Assembly (NCBI GenBank): GCA_032716605.1
Contig: CM064509.1
Coordinates: 42,086,817-42,150,816 of the forward strand
Length of the DNA stretch: 64,000 nucleotides
Direction of reading: 5' to 3'
DNA from: Paralithodes platypus
Lineage: Eukaryota; Arthropoda; Malacostraca; Decapoda; Lithodidae
The notes beneath the pieces were generated by a model. It saw only the letters and a list, made by a program, of their open reading frames with translations, made no database searches and had not been told where the DNA came from. Positions 1 to 11,578 of the stretch are shown piece by piece (positions within the stretch are counted from its first letter, which is position 1; every line of letters starts with the position of its first letter). Made by a program: the position numbers and the translations under genes.

Positions 1-744
1 AGCGTGACTTGGGAACATCGAAGGGGAACCCTAACCGTGCGATGTTGCGAACGACTGTGAGGGCGTCGCCAATGCACAGGCCTAGGGCGTCGGAAACTAC
101 CAACCAAACGGCCAAGGAAAACAGGATCTGGAGCCCCGCTCCTGAGGAGAGGACCCAGAGCCTGCCCCACCAGTGCGGAGAAGATCTGCGGCGCGATGCG
201 GAGACCGAAGGGAAGGCCGTCGAACAGGAACACACGATCGGAAGTCCGAACGGCCAAGAATCGCTGGAAGCGAGGATGGAGAGGAACGAGCCAAGACGCA
301 TCCTGGAGGGCCAGCGACACTACCCACGACAGAGGGCACAGGGCCAGGCGTACCAGGGGTACCGGCAGCATCCGAAACCGTGTGTGCACGATGTGCCCGT
401 TGAGGGCCGACAGAACCACCACCGGTCGCAACGCGTCGCAGTTCGGCGACGGTACCAGAAAGACACGGGAGAGGAAAACCGGGTGACCGGCGGTCAACTC
501 CCTCGACGCTACCCAGCTCGGGCATGGAAGTGAACACGTGGGCCACCTCTGAAGAGATGGGCCGGCGTCGGTGACAAGAGCGGAGTGGGGGTCTGGACGT
601 CCACCACCAGGTGAGACCCCACCGCGCAACCCGCCGCCCCCAACGTCCCTCGCGGCTACCGAGGGGCGCAAGGGCGAAAACAACCCGAGGGAGCACCCGA
701 GAGGAGGGGAGTGACTCGGTACGCCCAGGCGAGAAGGAGAACAA
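1..744 (-). pseudogene. DIRS-3 reverse transcriptase, N-terminal part, active site lost
   Basis: Minus-strand reading gives the fingers/palm of a DIRS-type RT (motifs resembling SRVFLVP, LRPVV, RFQRFLAV, LPFGLRIAP). Where active relatives in this window have LDLTDAYW, this copy reads LALQDASW, so the first catalytic aspartate is gone. Where relatives have YLDD it reads SLAV. The same losses are largely shared with the 42-kb copy. An overlapping frame (97-744, minus) also stays open, as in the other DIRS elements here. It cannot encode an active polymerase. Confidence 0.7.
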
Positions 745-762
745 GGAGGCCGACCCAGAGAA

Positions 763-3300
763 CTACACATTGTGTTGACGTGGAGGTACCCCCGGTACGG
801 GCCGTGCGGGCATGAGCGCCACGTTGACCTCCTCTACCCCCGCCCCCCCCCCCAACCTCGTCGAAAAGGGCGGGCCACCCCAACCCCAGGCCGGCGCGGG
901 GCTGACCCCTTCGAAGGGCGGCCAGTGGAAGGCCGGCCAGCCCCGACACAGAGGGGATGAAAGGGGCAAGAACAGAAGTGCGAGGCGGAACCGACGCACA
1001 GGCCAGCAACGTCCCAGTCCTGCGCCCGTGCAAGGCGGCAGCACTTGCAGCAGCACCCCGAAGAGGACCGGCAGAAGGACGGGACTGAGAAGACCCCGCG
1101 CGCGGCACAGCGCGTCGGAGCGTGACGGAAGCAGGGGCCGGAACGACACAGCGCGGCGTCGCATGTCGGAAGCAGGGGCCGCCGACAGAGAAGCGTAGCA
1201 TTCCCAAGCATCCTGCATAAAAAACCCCGACGTATATAGCGCAGAATACAACAAACCCTGACGAATAACCAAGGGGGCCGGCCGGCAGAACGAAGACCGT
1301 ACCGTCGTGCGGTGCCGAGTTGCCGCGCACAAAACCGCCTTCAGCTCGGGAACCAAAGACACCGCGAGCCGAAGGTGGACCCGCTGAACGCGGTCCAAAC
1401 CCTCGCGAAGATCGCCTGGCGCAGACGCCTCGAAAAGCAGCAGGTGGTGAACAGACGTCTGGAGGGAACCTAAAGACAAGACAATAAGTCCGTCACCCTC
1501 TGTCGCAAGGGAAAAACCGTGGCGACAGAGGGCTGATCCGGGTGAGAGAAGAACGGGGTAGCAATAGAACAAAGTTCAAGAACGGGCGCGCTCATCCAGG
1601 ACCAGAACGCGCCGTCCAACCCGCCGACAGACACAAGAGGAGGCAAAAGCAGGGACGACTCCGGGGGAGGGACGGAAGGAGAGCCGTCGACGGATCGGTG
1701 TGTGAAGTCGAAGGCCTCAGCAAACCAGGCCACCAATGGGAGAGGGTGACCGAGCATGATGGCTAAGCCAGGTGTACCGGCGTCGCACAAACCTGTCCCA
1801 TAGGAGGACAGACCCGTCAACACAGCCAGGGACTGAACAGCCGGAAGGATGTCAGGGCGGCTGCAGTCTGACCAGAGCGTAGGCCTGCAGAAGGGAGGGG
1901 GACCGTAGCAGGGGTAAGTAGGGTGAGGTGCTGAGGGTGAGTCACCGCCAAGAAGGGCGAGAAGAGGGAGTCTTCCATCGACTCCAAGCGCCCGTCGAAG
2001 CGTGACACAACCCAGCCCTGCATAGCCGACAATTGATCCGAGAGAGGCTACCCCCCCCCCAGATTGGTCGGCCCGCAGGGGCGAGCGTGAGCGGGAGCGA
2101 GACCCACGACACGAACCAGCAGCGTCGCGGCCCAAGGACGGCGAGCGACGACGGTCGTGTCGCCGTTGAGGGACTCGTCCCCGATCACGAACGGCCGAGG
2201 GGGAAACAGCACCATACCCCTCTTCCAGCGACACATCAGCTCCTGAGAAAGGGGACCCCGAAACCTCGCGAAACCCCACCGAGGCAAGAGGAGGGGTACC
2301 CCCCTGGCGAGACGGTAAGTGAAGGTCAGGAAGAGAAGAATGAGAAGGAGCAGGACGACGGGAGTGGGAAGGCTGGCCGGGTGAAAGGAGGCCAGGAGCC
2401 GCGGGGGGGAAACAGAGCAAGGATCCCCGGGGCTGAGATAACAGGGCGGCCCGACACCGAGGCGGAGGAGGGAGGGACCACCACCGTGGGACGAGACCGT
2501 GAAGGAAGAATAGGCACTGAAGCAGGTGAAGTAGGAGAAGCAACGACATCCAGGCGGACCCTCCTGGACAGTGTAGGAGGAGGGAGCAGAGGGCCAGCTA
2601 CAGCATGAACAACCGCGCGCGGAGAGGACAACGTAAGAGGAAGTCGTCTGGGCTGGGGAAGCGGGCGGAAGGGAGTAGAGCCCCTATCCGTAGAGGCCAG
2701 GGGAGGGCGCACAGGGGCAGAGCCGCAACCCCCGGCCTCAGGGCGAGAACCATGACGAGGGCGATGGGCGTCGTCAAGGCGATCAGGAGGACGACGAGGC
2801 GAGCGAGAGCGTGGACGGAGCCGGGGAACCCCCGACGATGGGACGACCGGCTGCGGGACCCAGGGGAGAGGGCCCGAGCAGGGAGAGGACCAGGTGAACG
2901 GCCGGCAGTCGGGTCAGGGATACCCAGGGCGACGCGGATCCGGTCGGCAACAAAGGCCGGGGAACGGTGGCCCACATTCCTAAGGAGGCGGGAGACCATC
3001 GTCCACACCGACGGAAGGGAAGCAGGAGGCCACAGCCGCCGCCGAGGAACCAGGGCCATGGAGCAGCACAACCACCAGGGCCAGACACGTGCCACACAGA
3101 GCAGGGAGGTAGGCCGTAGAGGACACACAGAGCGAGTGGCGCAAGCAGGACTTGTGGCTCTCCAAGCACGGGGAGCGACAACCAAGGCGAAAGCAAGGCA
3201 GCCTACCTGCACTAGAAGAACACACACCATAACTAGCACGTCGAAGGAGTAAGTGGAGAGAATGTCCAAGAAGAACCAGGGAAGGAGCATGGGGAAACAG
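763..3300 (-). pseudogene. DIRS-3 gag-like region, broken
   Basis: A chain of minus-strand frames (main ones 1470-2549 and 763-1572) matches the gag region of the element at 38.78-41.0 kb. It has a Cys/His-rich N-terminus, a long Arg/Ser/Pro-rich stretch with RSRSRSP-like repeats, then a more ordered domain ending RQRVTDLLSCL before a stop. The next block (LQTSVHHL onward) is in another frame. The frame change occurs at the same place in both copies, next to a TCTTTAG sequence that could be a splice acceptor. Function is inferred from position before RT; the low-complexity protein gives little independent support. Confidence 0.6.
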
Positions 3301-3501
3301 GAACACACATGCAAACAGGTATCCGTACTCACCCTAAACTGGGAGCACAGAGGTAGGTGAGGAGGGCGGCCGAGGCGGAAGAGCACTAGCAGAACCTGCA
3401 AAGATGGAGAAAGTGTTAACCACCACTCAACATCTTACATGCAGGGCCTATAACACCAGGAAAGTGCATACACCAATATAGTATCAGGCAACAAGATGAC
3501 A

Positions 3502-3601
3502 NNNNNNNNNNNNNNNNNNNNNNNNNNNNNNNNNNNNNNNNNNNNNNNNNNNNNNNNNNNNNNNNNNNNNNNNNNNNNNNNNNNNNNNNNNNNNNNNNNN
3601 N
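3502..3601. other. assembly gap (100 N)
   Basis: Exactly 100 N, the usual size for a scaffold gap of unknown length. Left of it lies DIRS-3 minus-strand leader; right of it lies the 3' UTR of a DIRS-2 copy. True adjacency and distance are unknown. Confidence 0.98.
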
Positions 3602-4213
3602 CTAGACCCCTCCGGAGTATGTGTTCGGAACATACGAGCTGTGATACTGGTTGTAGGCATTGTATTATAAAATTTCTCTGTAGTATTCATTGCAGGAAAT
3701 TGTGCTAAAGGCCAATAGTAGTGTTACGACAATTCTTGTTGTAAGTAGCTTTGGTTGTGAAGCAATAGATTTTTGAGAAATCTCGGTAGTGGCAACTACG
3801 ACTTTTACTTTTGCAGTAATTACTTCTGCATAAGTACACAAGTTCAGTACTTCTACGAATGTACAAGAATTCATTTATGTTTGGTTATATTTTTAGGAAT
3901 ATATCCACTAGTTAATGGGGTTTATATGTGCACATGTAAACTTATAAGTTTTTAGTTTTCACCACTTACTTTAAGTTGGGTGCCTTCTTAACTAGCAGAT
4001 CTGTGCACAGAGTCTCAGAGTTAACCCTTTTTCAAGCAGGCTTCTTTGAAGCACGCTCCTGCTTGTACCCATTTTTGAAGATTTAGGCTGTATAAAGTTT
4101 ATGCACCCGAATATCTCTTTTTTACAAAAGTAAGAATACTATGTGGTTGTTTGATTATCTGCTTTTCTAGAGTTATGATATGATTACGAATGTCCCCCTC
4201 CAGTCTTAGAAAT

Positions 4214-4322
4214 CAGGCATGTTCGTCAATGATGGAGGGGCCACTAATAAATTATAGGTTTGACTCCTGTAAGGAGATAAAGAAAACCTAATATTTAGTA
4301 GTGGCCCCGTAATCATTGACGA
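4214..4322 (+). repeat. internal complementary region (ICR) of DIRS-2 copy A0
   Basis: The first part (to about 4250) is the reverse complement of the family's left end, seen on the minus strand at 19237. The second part (4251-4320) is the reverse complement of the right end at 4679-4745. A sequence that spells both ends joined is the hallmark ICR of DIRS1-like elements. It also folds on itself because the two ends are similar. Confidence 0.8.
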
Positions 4323-4394
4323 CTGGGGCCCTCCCGACCATCCCCTTCCCATTCGTTGATGTATTAAGGATTTTGGTTTACTTGATATGTCAGT

Positions 4395-4745
4395 GAAGGA
4401 AGAATGACGCCTGAATCAGCGTCTGATCAAAGATCCACACAGGTACATCTACGATATGATGGAAAGCTTATTGGATAGTTATGCTTATTTTCTTTTTCTT
4501 TTTTATTTTTTACGAAGTTTTTTCGTAGTGAGAACCCAATTCATAATGACTGAAGCCATGAGTGAGGTCGCGTGCGCTCATGATGAAGGCTCCTCAGATT
4601 TTAAATGCTCTGCGCGGTAGATTCAAACTACGGCGGATTAGTGTTTGAAGAGGATGCCTTATGTAATAGGCATGTTCGTCAATGATTACGGGGCCACTAC
4701 TAAATATTAGGTTTTCTTTATCTCCTTACAGGAGTCAAACCTATA
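4395..4745 (+). repeat. right inverted terminal repeat of DIRS-2 copy A0
   Basis: About 350 bp repeated at 10753-11102 and, as the left ITR of copy C, at 18928-19237. It ends with a pyrimidine-rich stretch and TTACAGG just before the terminus, so it could also act as a splice acceptor. Confidence 0.8.
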
Positions 4746-7142
4746 CTACTATTGTGGCTCATAAGTCACTTCAATGCGATAACGTCCCGCTTTGGGATAA
4801 GTTACTAATTGAGCACCCTCCCCCTAAACGTTCCTCTCGAGTAACTGTTCGTAAGCCGGCAGAGACTGGACAGGGTTCTGTTTCATCTCCTGCCCCAGGC
4901 ACTTCTAAGCGACAGCGAGAACATACGCCCCCGGTGGCAGCCTCCTCGTCACGGGCGAGATCTAGGTCCAGGTCCCCGCTTAGACAGCAGCCGCCCAGTC
5001 TTTCCTCTTCACCATCGAGTAAGAAGAGTAAGACAGAGGGGTCAACAAGTGGTCACGGCGAGAAATCTTCCAAATCCAAGAGTAGTTCGCGGTCGCACCG
5101 TAGCCACAAATCTTCGCGAAAGGACTCACATGATAGAAAGGCCTCCCGGCATTCGCCGGAGTCTAGTACCTCTCGTCATACCTCTACTCCAGACAGAGCT
5201 AGTGTTCATTCTCATGGGGCCAGTGTAGTGCCAGTACCAACAGACACTTTACCTCTTAGTATTCTAACCCTAGATTTGGAGAGTTCAGGGAGCTCAATAA
5301 TTGAGAGTATTTCGGACTCCCAAGGGAGTGCAGGCCAAGGCCTGGGTGTTTGGCGATATTCTCGACCAGGGCCTGACCGCCCACTTTTGGCTCAAACTAT
5401 TCAAACAGTGGCTGACGTCCACCGGGACGCGGCGATCCCATTCTCTATTCCTGACTTGTCTTGGCAACAAGATGGAACCCCAGCTTCGGCGGAATCCTCT
5501 CATGGGGAGCCGGATGACAAAGACGAGGTATCCATTATCTCAGACATGGAAGTGCAAGAGTCGGGTTCAGTTTTAGACGCCGCACAAGATCTTAATGATT
5601 CACCTTTGAGTTCATCATCGAATAAATTTGTCACAGCAGAGGAAATGAGATGGGTTGCCGGTTAATGTTCTAACTAAATTTTTTGGCCAACAGCCGGAGA
5701 CTCCTACAGTGGACCTGGGAGCCCCCATGACAAGTTCTACGGTACGGCCTCTGATGACTTCTATTGCTTTGACTCAGATCCCTCACCCTCCCTCTATATC
5801 ACCATCGGTGGTCACTAGGCCTGCTACGGCGGCACTGACCACTTCGAATGTAAGGGTTATAACGGATGTCAATCCGCCCCCTTTGGATAAAGCTCCTATC
5901 AGAAAGGTAGCTATGCCCTTGCTTTACGGTCCAGACGAGTCATGGGTCCAATTGATCCCCACTAAGCCAGAGGTCGCCCAACCTACCTTGTCAGGGGAAC
6001 TTCCAGTGCCACGAGAGTGGGTAATCCAAGGCAATAAATCTAAAAAATTACGGGCCTTGGATACTTTGGGGAAGATACTAGATGTTAATGTCAAGGCCAT
6101 TCCTAACTATTATCACCAGGACTATTTTGTTTATACTGCTAAACCTGCCCTACCCCCTGCCTCAGCTTCGAAATTGTTTTCTGACTGGTCCAAGCATGAT
6201 GGATTTAATGACATTAAGACACTGTCAGCTCTCACTCCAGAACTAGATTTGCAAACTGTCACAGACGCAGCCGCTAATCCAGTTTTGAAGGTGGGGCAGT
6301 TGGGTCCGGGACCTTGGGTGGAATGGGAGACGGAGGCTCAGAACTTTGCGACCACATTCACCTCAAAATCTTCCCACCAGATTCCTCAAGATAGTAATTC
6401 TTGGTTCTCCATGCCAGTGTGTTCTGCCGGCGGAGTCCCTTCAGCTTTGTTTGCTTTCTTAGCTGCCCCTAAAATTAATCTATGTGAACTAAAGGACCCT
6501 TTCACTACCCCTACCCCAACTCACCTAGACCGGGAATTCAGGCTACAGGGGAAAGCTTTTCGCCTGTTCTCCCAGTACATTGTGACGCAACAGGTAGCGA
6601 AATCGATGCTCCGGTCCACTCAGGCAATCGCAGACGCGGATGCCAGAAGATTGGTTGAACTGTCCCGGCGACTGCTTCTTCAGTCGTCAATTCAGTCATT
6701 GGGTGACATACGCACAGCCTTGCTTGAGGCGGTGCGAGCGAGACAAGATCTCAGGATGTCCTTGGTACGGAAGCTTCCTGATCGTATTGCGAATCAGGTG
6801 GTCATGTCACCAGTGCTCACTCCCTCTTTAATGTCCCCTGAGGTGTGGTGAACAGTTTTTAATATGGCTCAGGCCTTTAAACATAGTCCCACCCCTTCTA
6901 AGAAACCTGCCTTTAACTTTCCCAAACCCAAGCCAGTCGCAAAGGCACAGCCGGGGGGATCTAAGCCCTTTCATCTACCTAAGTCCTCCTCCCCTCAAGG
7001 TCAGTACAGGTATAGACAGGGTAAGTTTACAGGTCAGAAAGGATGCGGCTATAATAAACCTGGTCAGGGCCCGTCTTCTGCCAACGTCAGCCAGCCGGAG
7101 AAGCGTCCACCACCACCACCTCCACCACCATCAAAAAACTAA
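4746..7142 (+). pseudogene. DIRS-2 gag (copy B), frameshifted
   Basis: Homologous to the open gag of copy C. It has an SR-rich N-terminal part (SRARSRSRSPL, long Ser/Lys run), a middle domain, and a basic Pro-rich tail ending in a run of prolines from a CACCAC microsatellite. Three frames are needed: 4746-5665, then a one-base shift near 5645, then 5655-6851 ending at a TGA where copy C has AGA, then 6864-7142. The first ~80 codons with the Cys-rich finger are absent. DIRS gag presumably binds element RNA; here it is dead. Confidence 0.82.
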
Positions 7143-7159
7143 AGTCTCTCTCACTCCCG

Positions 7160-8260
7160 GTGCCAGTCTCAAGGCGGGTGGATCCGAGGGTAGTACAGCC
7201 GGCGAACCCTTGTCTGCTAACTGGGTCGTTCCGAACGTGTCACCAAGCATGGCCGTTAAACACTTGGGCACGGATGGTGGCACGCAAAGGCATCACTTGG
7301 CAGTGGCTCCGGCGACCTCGCGTACGTCAGCCGACAACGGCGAATCTAGTTTCTTTAGAGGTGGAGTCACTGGTCCAGGAAATGATGCCAAGAATGTCAT
7401 CATCCCGGTCCCTCCAAATTACCCAGTCTTCACATCCAAGCTATTTTTGGTTCCCAAAAGGGACAGTGTTCAAATGAGACCCGTCGTAGACCTGTCGTAT
7501 CTGAACCTTCACATTCACAACGAGTCATTCAGGATGTTAACACTACACCAAATCAGGCTAACACTTCCGCCGGGAGGTTGGATGTGTTCCCTAGACCTGA
7601 CAGACGCTTATTGGCACGTCTCGGTAAACAAAAGATTTCAAAGGTTTCTGGCCTTACGGATCAGGCATCAAATTTTTTTTTTTCAGAGGATGCCATTCGG
7701 TTTGAACCTGGCACCTCGCTTATTCACGAAATTAGTCCGGCAAGCCCTGAATGCCATTGTTAAAGCAAGGGATCAGGATTTTGTGGTACCTAGACGACTG
7801 GCTAGTGGTGGCAGAGACGGAGCAATTATGCATAAAACATGTCAACATAACGTTAAATCATGTCAAAACTCTAGGGTTCAAGGTAAATCTGGTAAAGTCA
7901 AACCTTGTTCCCTCACGAGTAGTTCAGTGGATAGGGCTGGTTTGGGACACAGCTGCTCTCACTCTGAATCAGAGTGTGGACAATCGAAACAGGTTCGCAG
8001 GAAACTGTTCCTGTTCCTTCACAGTCTGACTACGACACGGAGAATCTGGGAGTCTCTGGTCGGCTCTCTCAACTGGATTCAACTAACTGTAATGTTGGGC
8101 CGGTTGAAAGTAAAACGTTTAATATTGGAGGGCAACAAATATTTCCCACTCTTACCGGCGGGAAAATTATGGCCCATACCAAAATTAATCCACACCTTAC
8201 TAGCGGTCTGGGCGAAGAGGGAAATATTGCACTCAGTGATGTCATGGACCTCTCTCCGCC
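7160..8260 (+). pseudogene. DIRS-2 reverse transcriptase (copy B), multiple frameshifts
   Basis: RT motifs are recognisable but spread over frames: FTSKLFLVPK, MRPVVDLSYLN, the catalytic SLDLTDAYWHV and MPFGLNLAPR at about 7390-7735, then WYLDDWLVVAE in another frame near 7790, then back. At least four small indels relative to copy C (near 7385, 7740, 8000 and 8245). Both catalytic motifs survive as sequence, but no continuous product is possible. The overlapping recombinase-side frame is also broken. Confidence 0.85.
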
Positions 8261-10007
8261 GACAGTATGGGTAGACACGGATGCGTCAGGCACAATAGTT
8301 TGGGGTTTTCAGTCAAACCAAGGGCACCAGGGTCAGGGGCTTTGGTCCCACTTAGAAATCTCCCACATCAATGTCAAAGAATTACTAGTCCCCTTATATT
8401 TCCTTCAGGCTCACGGCTCTACTTTACGGGGCAAGTCGGTGGCCTTCAGAATGGACAATCTGAATGCAGTTCACTGTATTCAGAAAGAAGGGTCAACGAG
8501 ATCGCGGAAGTTGCTAAACGTGTCGGAAGAGATTTTTATTCTAGCCAACAGGCTAGACATTTATCTTCACGCATCTTATCTCCCAGGCGTAGCAAACGTC
8601 TGGGCAGACGCTCTGTCCCGGAGACAGAGCACGACAGTAGAATGGGAGCTCAAGCAAACCATTTTCAACCAAATGATTGCAGAGCTTTACCATCCACAAG
8701 TGGATCTGTTTGCGTCCGAGGAGACTCACAAACTCCCTCTGCACCTCACCCGCCGGACGGTAACGCCGGCAGGGGGGCCAGACGCCCTAGTGACAGACTG
8801 GAACAGGTGGAGCTCCATCTATCTGTTTCCGCAGCCAGACGCGTCACTAATGTGCCACGTAGTAAACAAACTACGAGATTATCGAGGCTTAGTCTCGCTA
8901 ATCGCGCCCCTGTGGCCGGTGCAGTTGTGGTACCAGCAATTGAAGACGTGGTGCCCGCACCCGGTGTCGCTCCCGGTCGAGTGTTTCCACTTAGACACGA
9001 TTGGCAACCTAGCGGACTTTTGCATTATGGACATTCAGGAGGCCAAGTGGCTAGCACCATATGGTAGAGCTGTGACCAATAAATTAATGAATCAATATAC
9101 TCAGTCTACAAAACGACAGTATCAATCACATTGGCAAGCCTTTACTTCTTGGATCCTTAGAACAGAACAAACTGTGCCCTCAGTGGCGTTAGTTTTTAAT
9201 TATTTAAATTATCTGTTTGAGCAGAAACGTTTATCTGTGGTAACGTTAAAGAATCACTTAACTGCGATTAGAATGCCCTTTTTGGACCTTACATGTCTCT
9301 CTATACCGGTAGCGAAGGAAACAGGTTTTATGAGGGCATGTTTTAAACTCCGCCCACCTCCCCGTCAGCTCATGCCTACTTGGTCTCTGGACAAAGCATT
9401 GTCTTTACTTCACTCTCGTCTGTACCAAAATACTGCAGATTTTACATTACTCTTAAAAAGGGCTGTATTCCTTTTGGCTTTGGCCACCGGGAACAGAGTG
9501 TCTGAGCTGGCGGCGATGAGCAACACACCTAATTGCCTTAGGTTTGGTAGGCTTAATGAATGTATTCACATTGCACCTTCCCCAGGATTTGTAGCCAAGA
9601 ATGAGCACAGTGCACACGTGTTTTCGGAGTTCACTGTGCCGGCGTTAAAAAGGGGAAAGGTGCACCATAATTTATATCCAGTGCAGGCTCTAACCAAATA
9701 TTTGAGAGTAGCTCCTCTAAACCCCCAAGGTGCTTTATGGGTGGCAAGTACGGGTAAGCGCTTACTGAAACGGAGATTGGCTTCTCTTTTGGTCGAGGTC
9801 ATTAAAGAGAGTAATCCCGGCGTTGTGGGTAGGGCCCACGATTTACGCAAATGGGCAGCCTCTTTACGTTTCCTGAAGAACTTTTCAGTGGAAGATATTA
9901 CGTCCACACATTTGTGGGCTTCTAATCATACATTTTTGACTAGATACCTGTCAGTTGCTCTAGACAAACCTTCCTTACCATGTATAGCTTTAAGGCAGAG
10001 GGTCTAG
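8250..10007 (+). pseudogene. RNase H, MT-like region and tyrosine recombinase fused in one frame (copy B)
   Basis: One open frame reads RNase H (VWVDTDAS, KELLVPL, FRMDNLNAV, NVWADALSRR), a region resembling the phage-type N6-adenine methyltransferase domain of DIRS1-like elements (VDLFAS, then IYLFPQP), and a complete tyrosine recombinase (LATGNRVSEL, HDLRKWAAS, TRYLSVALD: the R, HxxR and Tyr set). In copy C the recombinase is in a different frame from RNase H. Copy B lacks 8 bp near 9010 relative to copy C, which joins the two frames. Upstream RT is dead, so this is most likely an accidental fusion. Confidence 0.8.
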
Positions 10008-10572
10008 GTGGCCCTTCAGTCACTTTTGTTTACTTTCAAGGAAAAGGGGGGGGTGGGGTGCAGTCAGTGTAACATAGGACACCCTAGACCCCGCCGTAGT
10101 GTAAGAGCTGTGATACGAGTTATGGGTAATGTGATATGAAAATTTCTCTGTTCTATTCAGTGCGGGAAATTGTGCTAGTACAATGTTAGTACAAACAACA
10201 GTGTTGTTATAGTAGTTTTGGCTGTGAAAGCAATTTAGTGTTAAACAGTGGAGATATTTTGCAAGATATTTCCACGAATATTATGGGGTTATATGTGCAC
10301 ATGTAAACTTATAACTTTTTATTTGTCACCACTTGTTGAGTGGGGTGCCTTTGTAACTACAGATCTGTTCACAGAGTCTCAAGAGTTACCCTTTTTTATC
10401 AAGCAGGCTTCTTTGAAGCACGCACCTGCTTGACCCCCTTTTTGTATATACTGTATGTGCTGCGCCATGTTAAATATATTTTTCAAAGTAAGAATACTAT
10501 GTGGTTGTTTGATTATCTGCTTTTCTAGAGTTATGATATGATTACGAATGTCCCCCTCCAGTCTTAGAAATC

Positions 10573-10680
10573 AGGCATGTTCGTCAATGATGGAGGGGCC
10601 ACTAATAAATTATAGGTTTGACTCCTGTAAGGAGATAAAGAAAACCTAATATTTAGTAGTGGCCCCGTAATCATTGACGA
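10573..10680 (+). repeat. ICR of DIRS-2 copy B
   Basis: Same structure as 4214-4322. The stretch 10611-10678 is the reverse complement of copy B's right end at 11036-11102. The stretch before it is the reverse complement of the left end at 19237. Bases 10008-10572 are 3' UTR without genes. Confidence 0.82.
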
Positions 10681-10752
10681 CTGGGGCCCTCCCGACCATC
10701 CCCTTCCCATTCGTTGATGTATTAAGGATTTTGGTTTACTTGATATGTCAGT

Positions 10753-11102
10753 GAAGGAAGAATGATGCCTGAATCAGTGTCTGGTCAAAGATCCACACAA
10801 GTACATCCACGATATGATGGAAAGCTTATTGAATAGTTATTCTTATTTTCTTTTTGTTTTTATTTTTTACGAAGTTTTTTCGTAGTGAGAACCCAATTCA
10901 TAATGACTGAAGCCATGAGTGAGGTCGCGTGCGCTCATGATGAGGGCTCCTCAAATTTTAAATGCTCTGCGCGGTAGATTCAAACTACGGCGGATGAGTG
11001 TTTGAAGAGGATGCCTTATGTAATAGGCATGTTCGTCAATGATTACGGGGCCACTACTAAATATTAGGTTTTCTTTATCTCCTTACAGGAGTCAAACCTA
11101 TA
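10753..11102 (+). repeat. right ITR of DIRS-2 copy B
   Basis: Nearly identical to 4395-4745; ends at 11102, where it joins the inverted 3' UTR of copy C. Confidence 0.82.
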
Positions 11103-11578
11103 ATATTTTTGGCGCAGCACATATATACAAAAAGGTGTACAAGCAGGAGTGTGCTTCAAAGAAGCCTGCTTGATAAAAAAGCGGGTTAACTCTGAGATTC
11201 TGAGAACAGATCCGCCAGTTAATAAGGCACCCCACTTATATTAAGTGGTGAAAAAATAAAAACTTATAAGTTTACATGTGCACATATAAACCCCATAAAC
11301 TAGTGGAGATATCTTGCAAAATATTCCCAATGCTTAAAATTAGATTGCTTCACAGCCCAAAACTACTTACAATAACACTGTTGTTTGTACTACAATTGTA
11401 CTAGCACAATTTCCTGTAATGAATAGTACAGAGAAATTTTCATATCACAACACCCATAAAACAGTATCACAGGTCACATATTCCGGCGGGGTCTAGGGCA
11501 TCCTATGTTACACTGACTGCACCCCCCCCCCCCCCCCCCCTTTTCATGAAATTAAACAATAAGTGACCTAAGGGCCAC

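Larger units (their letters stand above)
1..3501 (-). mobile_element. DIRS-3 family retrotransposon, partial copy (leader to RT)
   Basis: On the minus strand this GC-rich block matches the + strand element at about 38.69-42.2 kb nearly throughout: the pyrimidine-rich gag leader at 3395-3500, the gag reading frames, then the start of the reverse transcriptase. It runs off the window at base 1 inside the RT palm and stops at the scaffold gap at 3502. Recombinase, ICR and termini are therefore not visible. It is a second, diverged member of the family best seen at 37234-53048. Confidence 0.85.
3602..4745 (+). mobile_element. DIRS-2 copy A0, 3' end only
   Basis: Bases 3602-4200 match the 3' UTR following the recombinase of copy B (about 10080-10560). 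They are followed by an internal complementary region (4214-4322) and a right terminal repeat ending at 4745, identical in layout to copy B. At 4745 the sequence passes directly into the interior of copy B's gag with no target duplication, as expected for tyrosine-recombinase insertion. The coding part lies beyond the assembly gap. Confidence 0.8.
4746..11102 (+). mobile_element. DIRS-2 copy B, 5'-truncated, decayed
   Basis: Order on the + strand: partial gag, RT, RNase H, methyltransferase-like region, tyrosine recombinase, 3' UTR, ICR, right ITR. The 5' leader, left ITR and roughly the first 80 gag codons are missing because copy A0's right end abuts gag at 4745. The right end (11102) is complete and abuts the 3' UTR of copy C. 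Protein identity to copy C in the recombinase is above 90% by eye. Confidence 0.88.

Noticed and set aside
97..3401. Many additional long open frames on both strands of the GC-rich DIRS-3 blocks (also 38.8-44.3 kb)
   Set aside because: High GC depletes stop codons; most frames mirror the gag, RT or recombinase frames and lack conserved motifs.
3484..3708. Open frames spanning the N run
   Set aside because: The middle is 100 unknown bases; no coding claim is possible.
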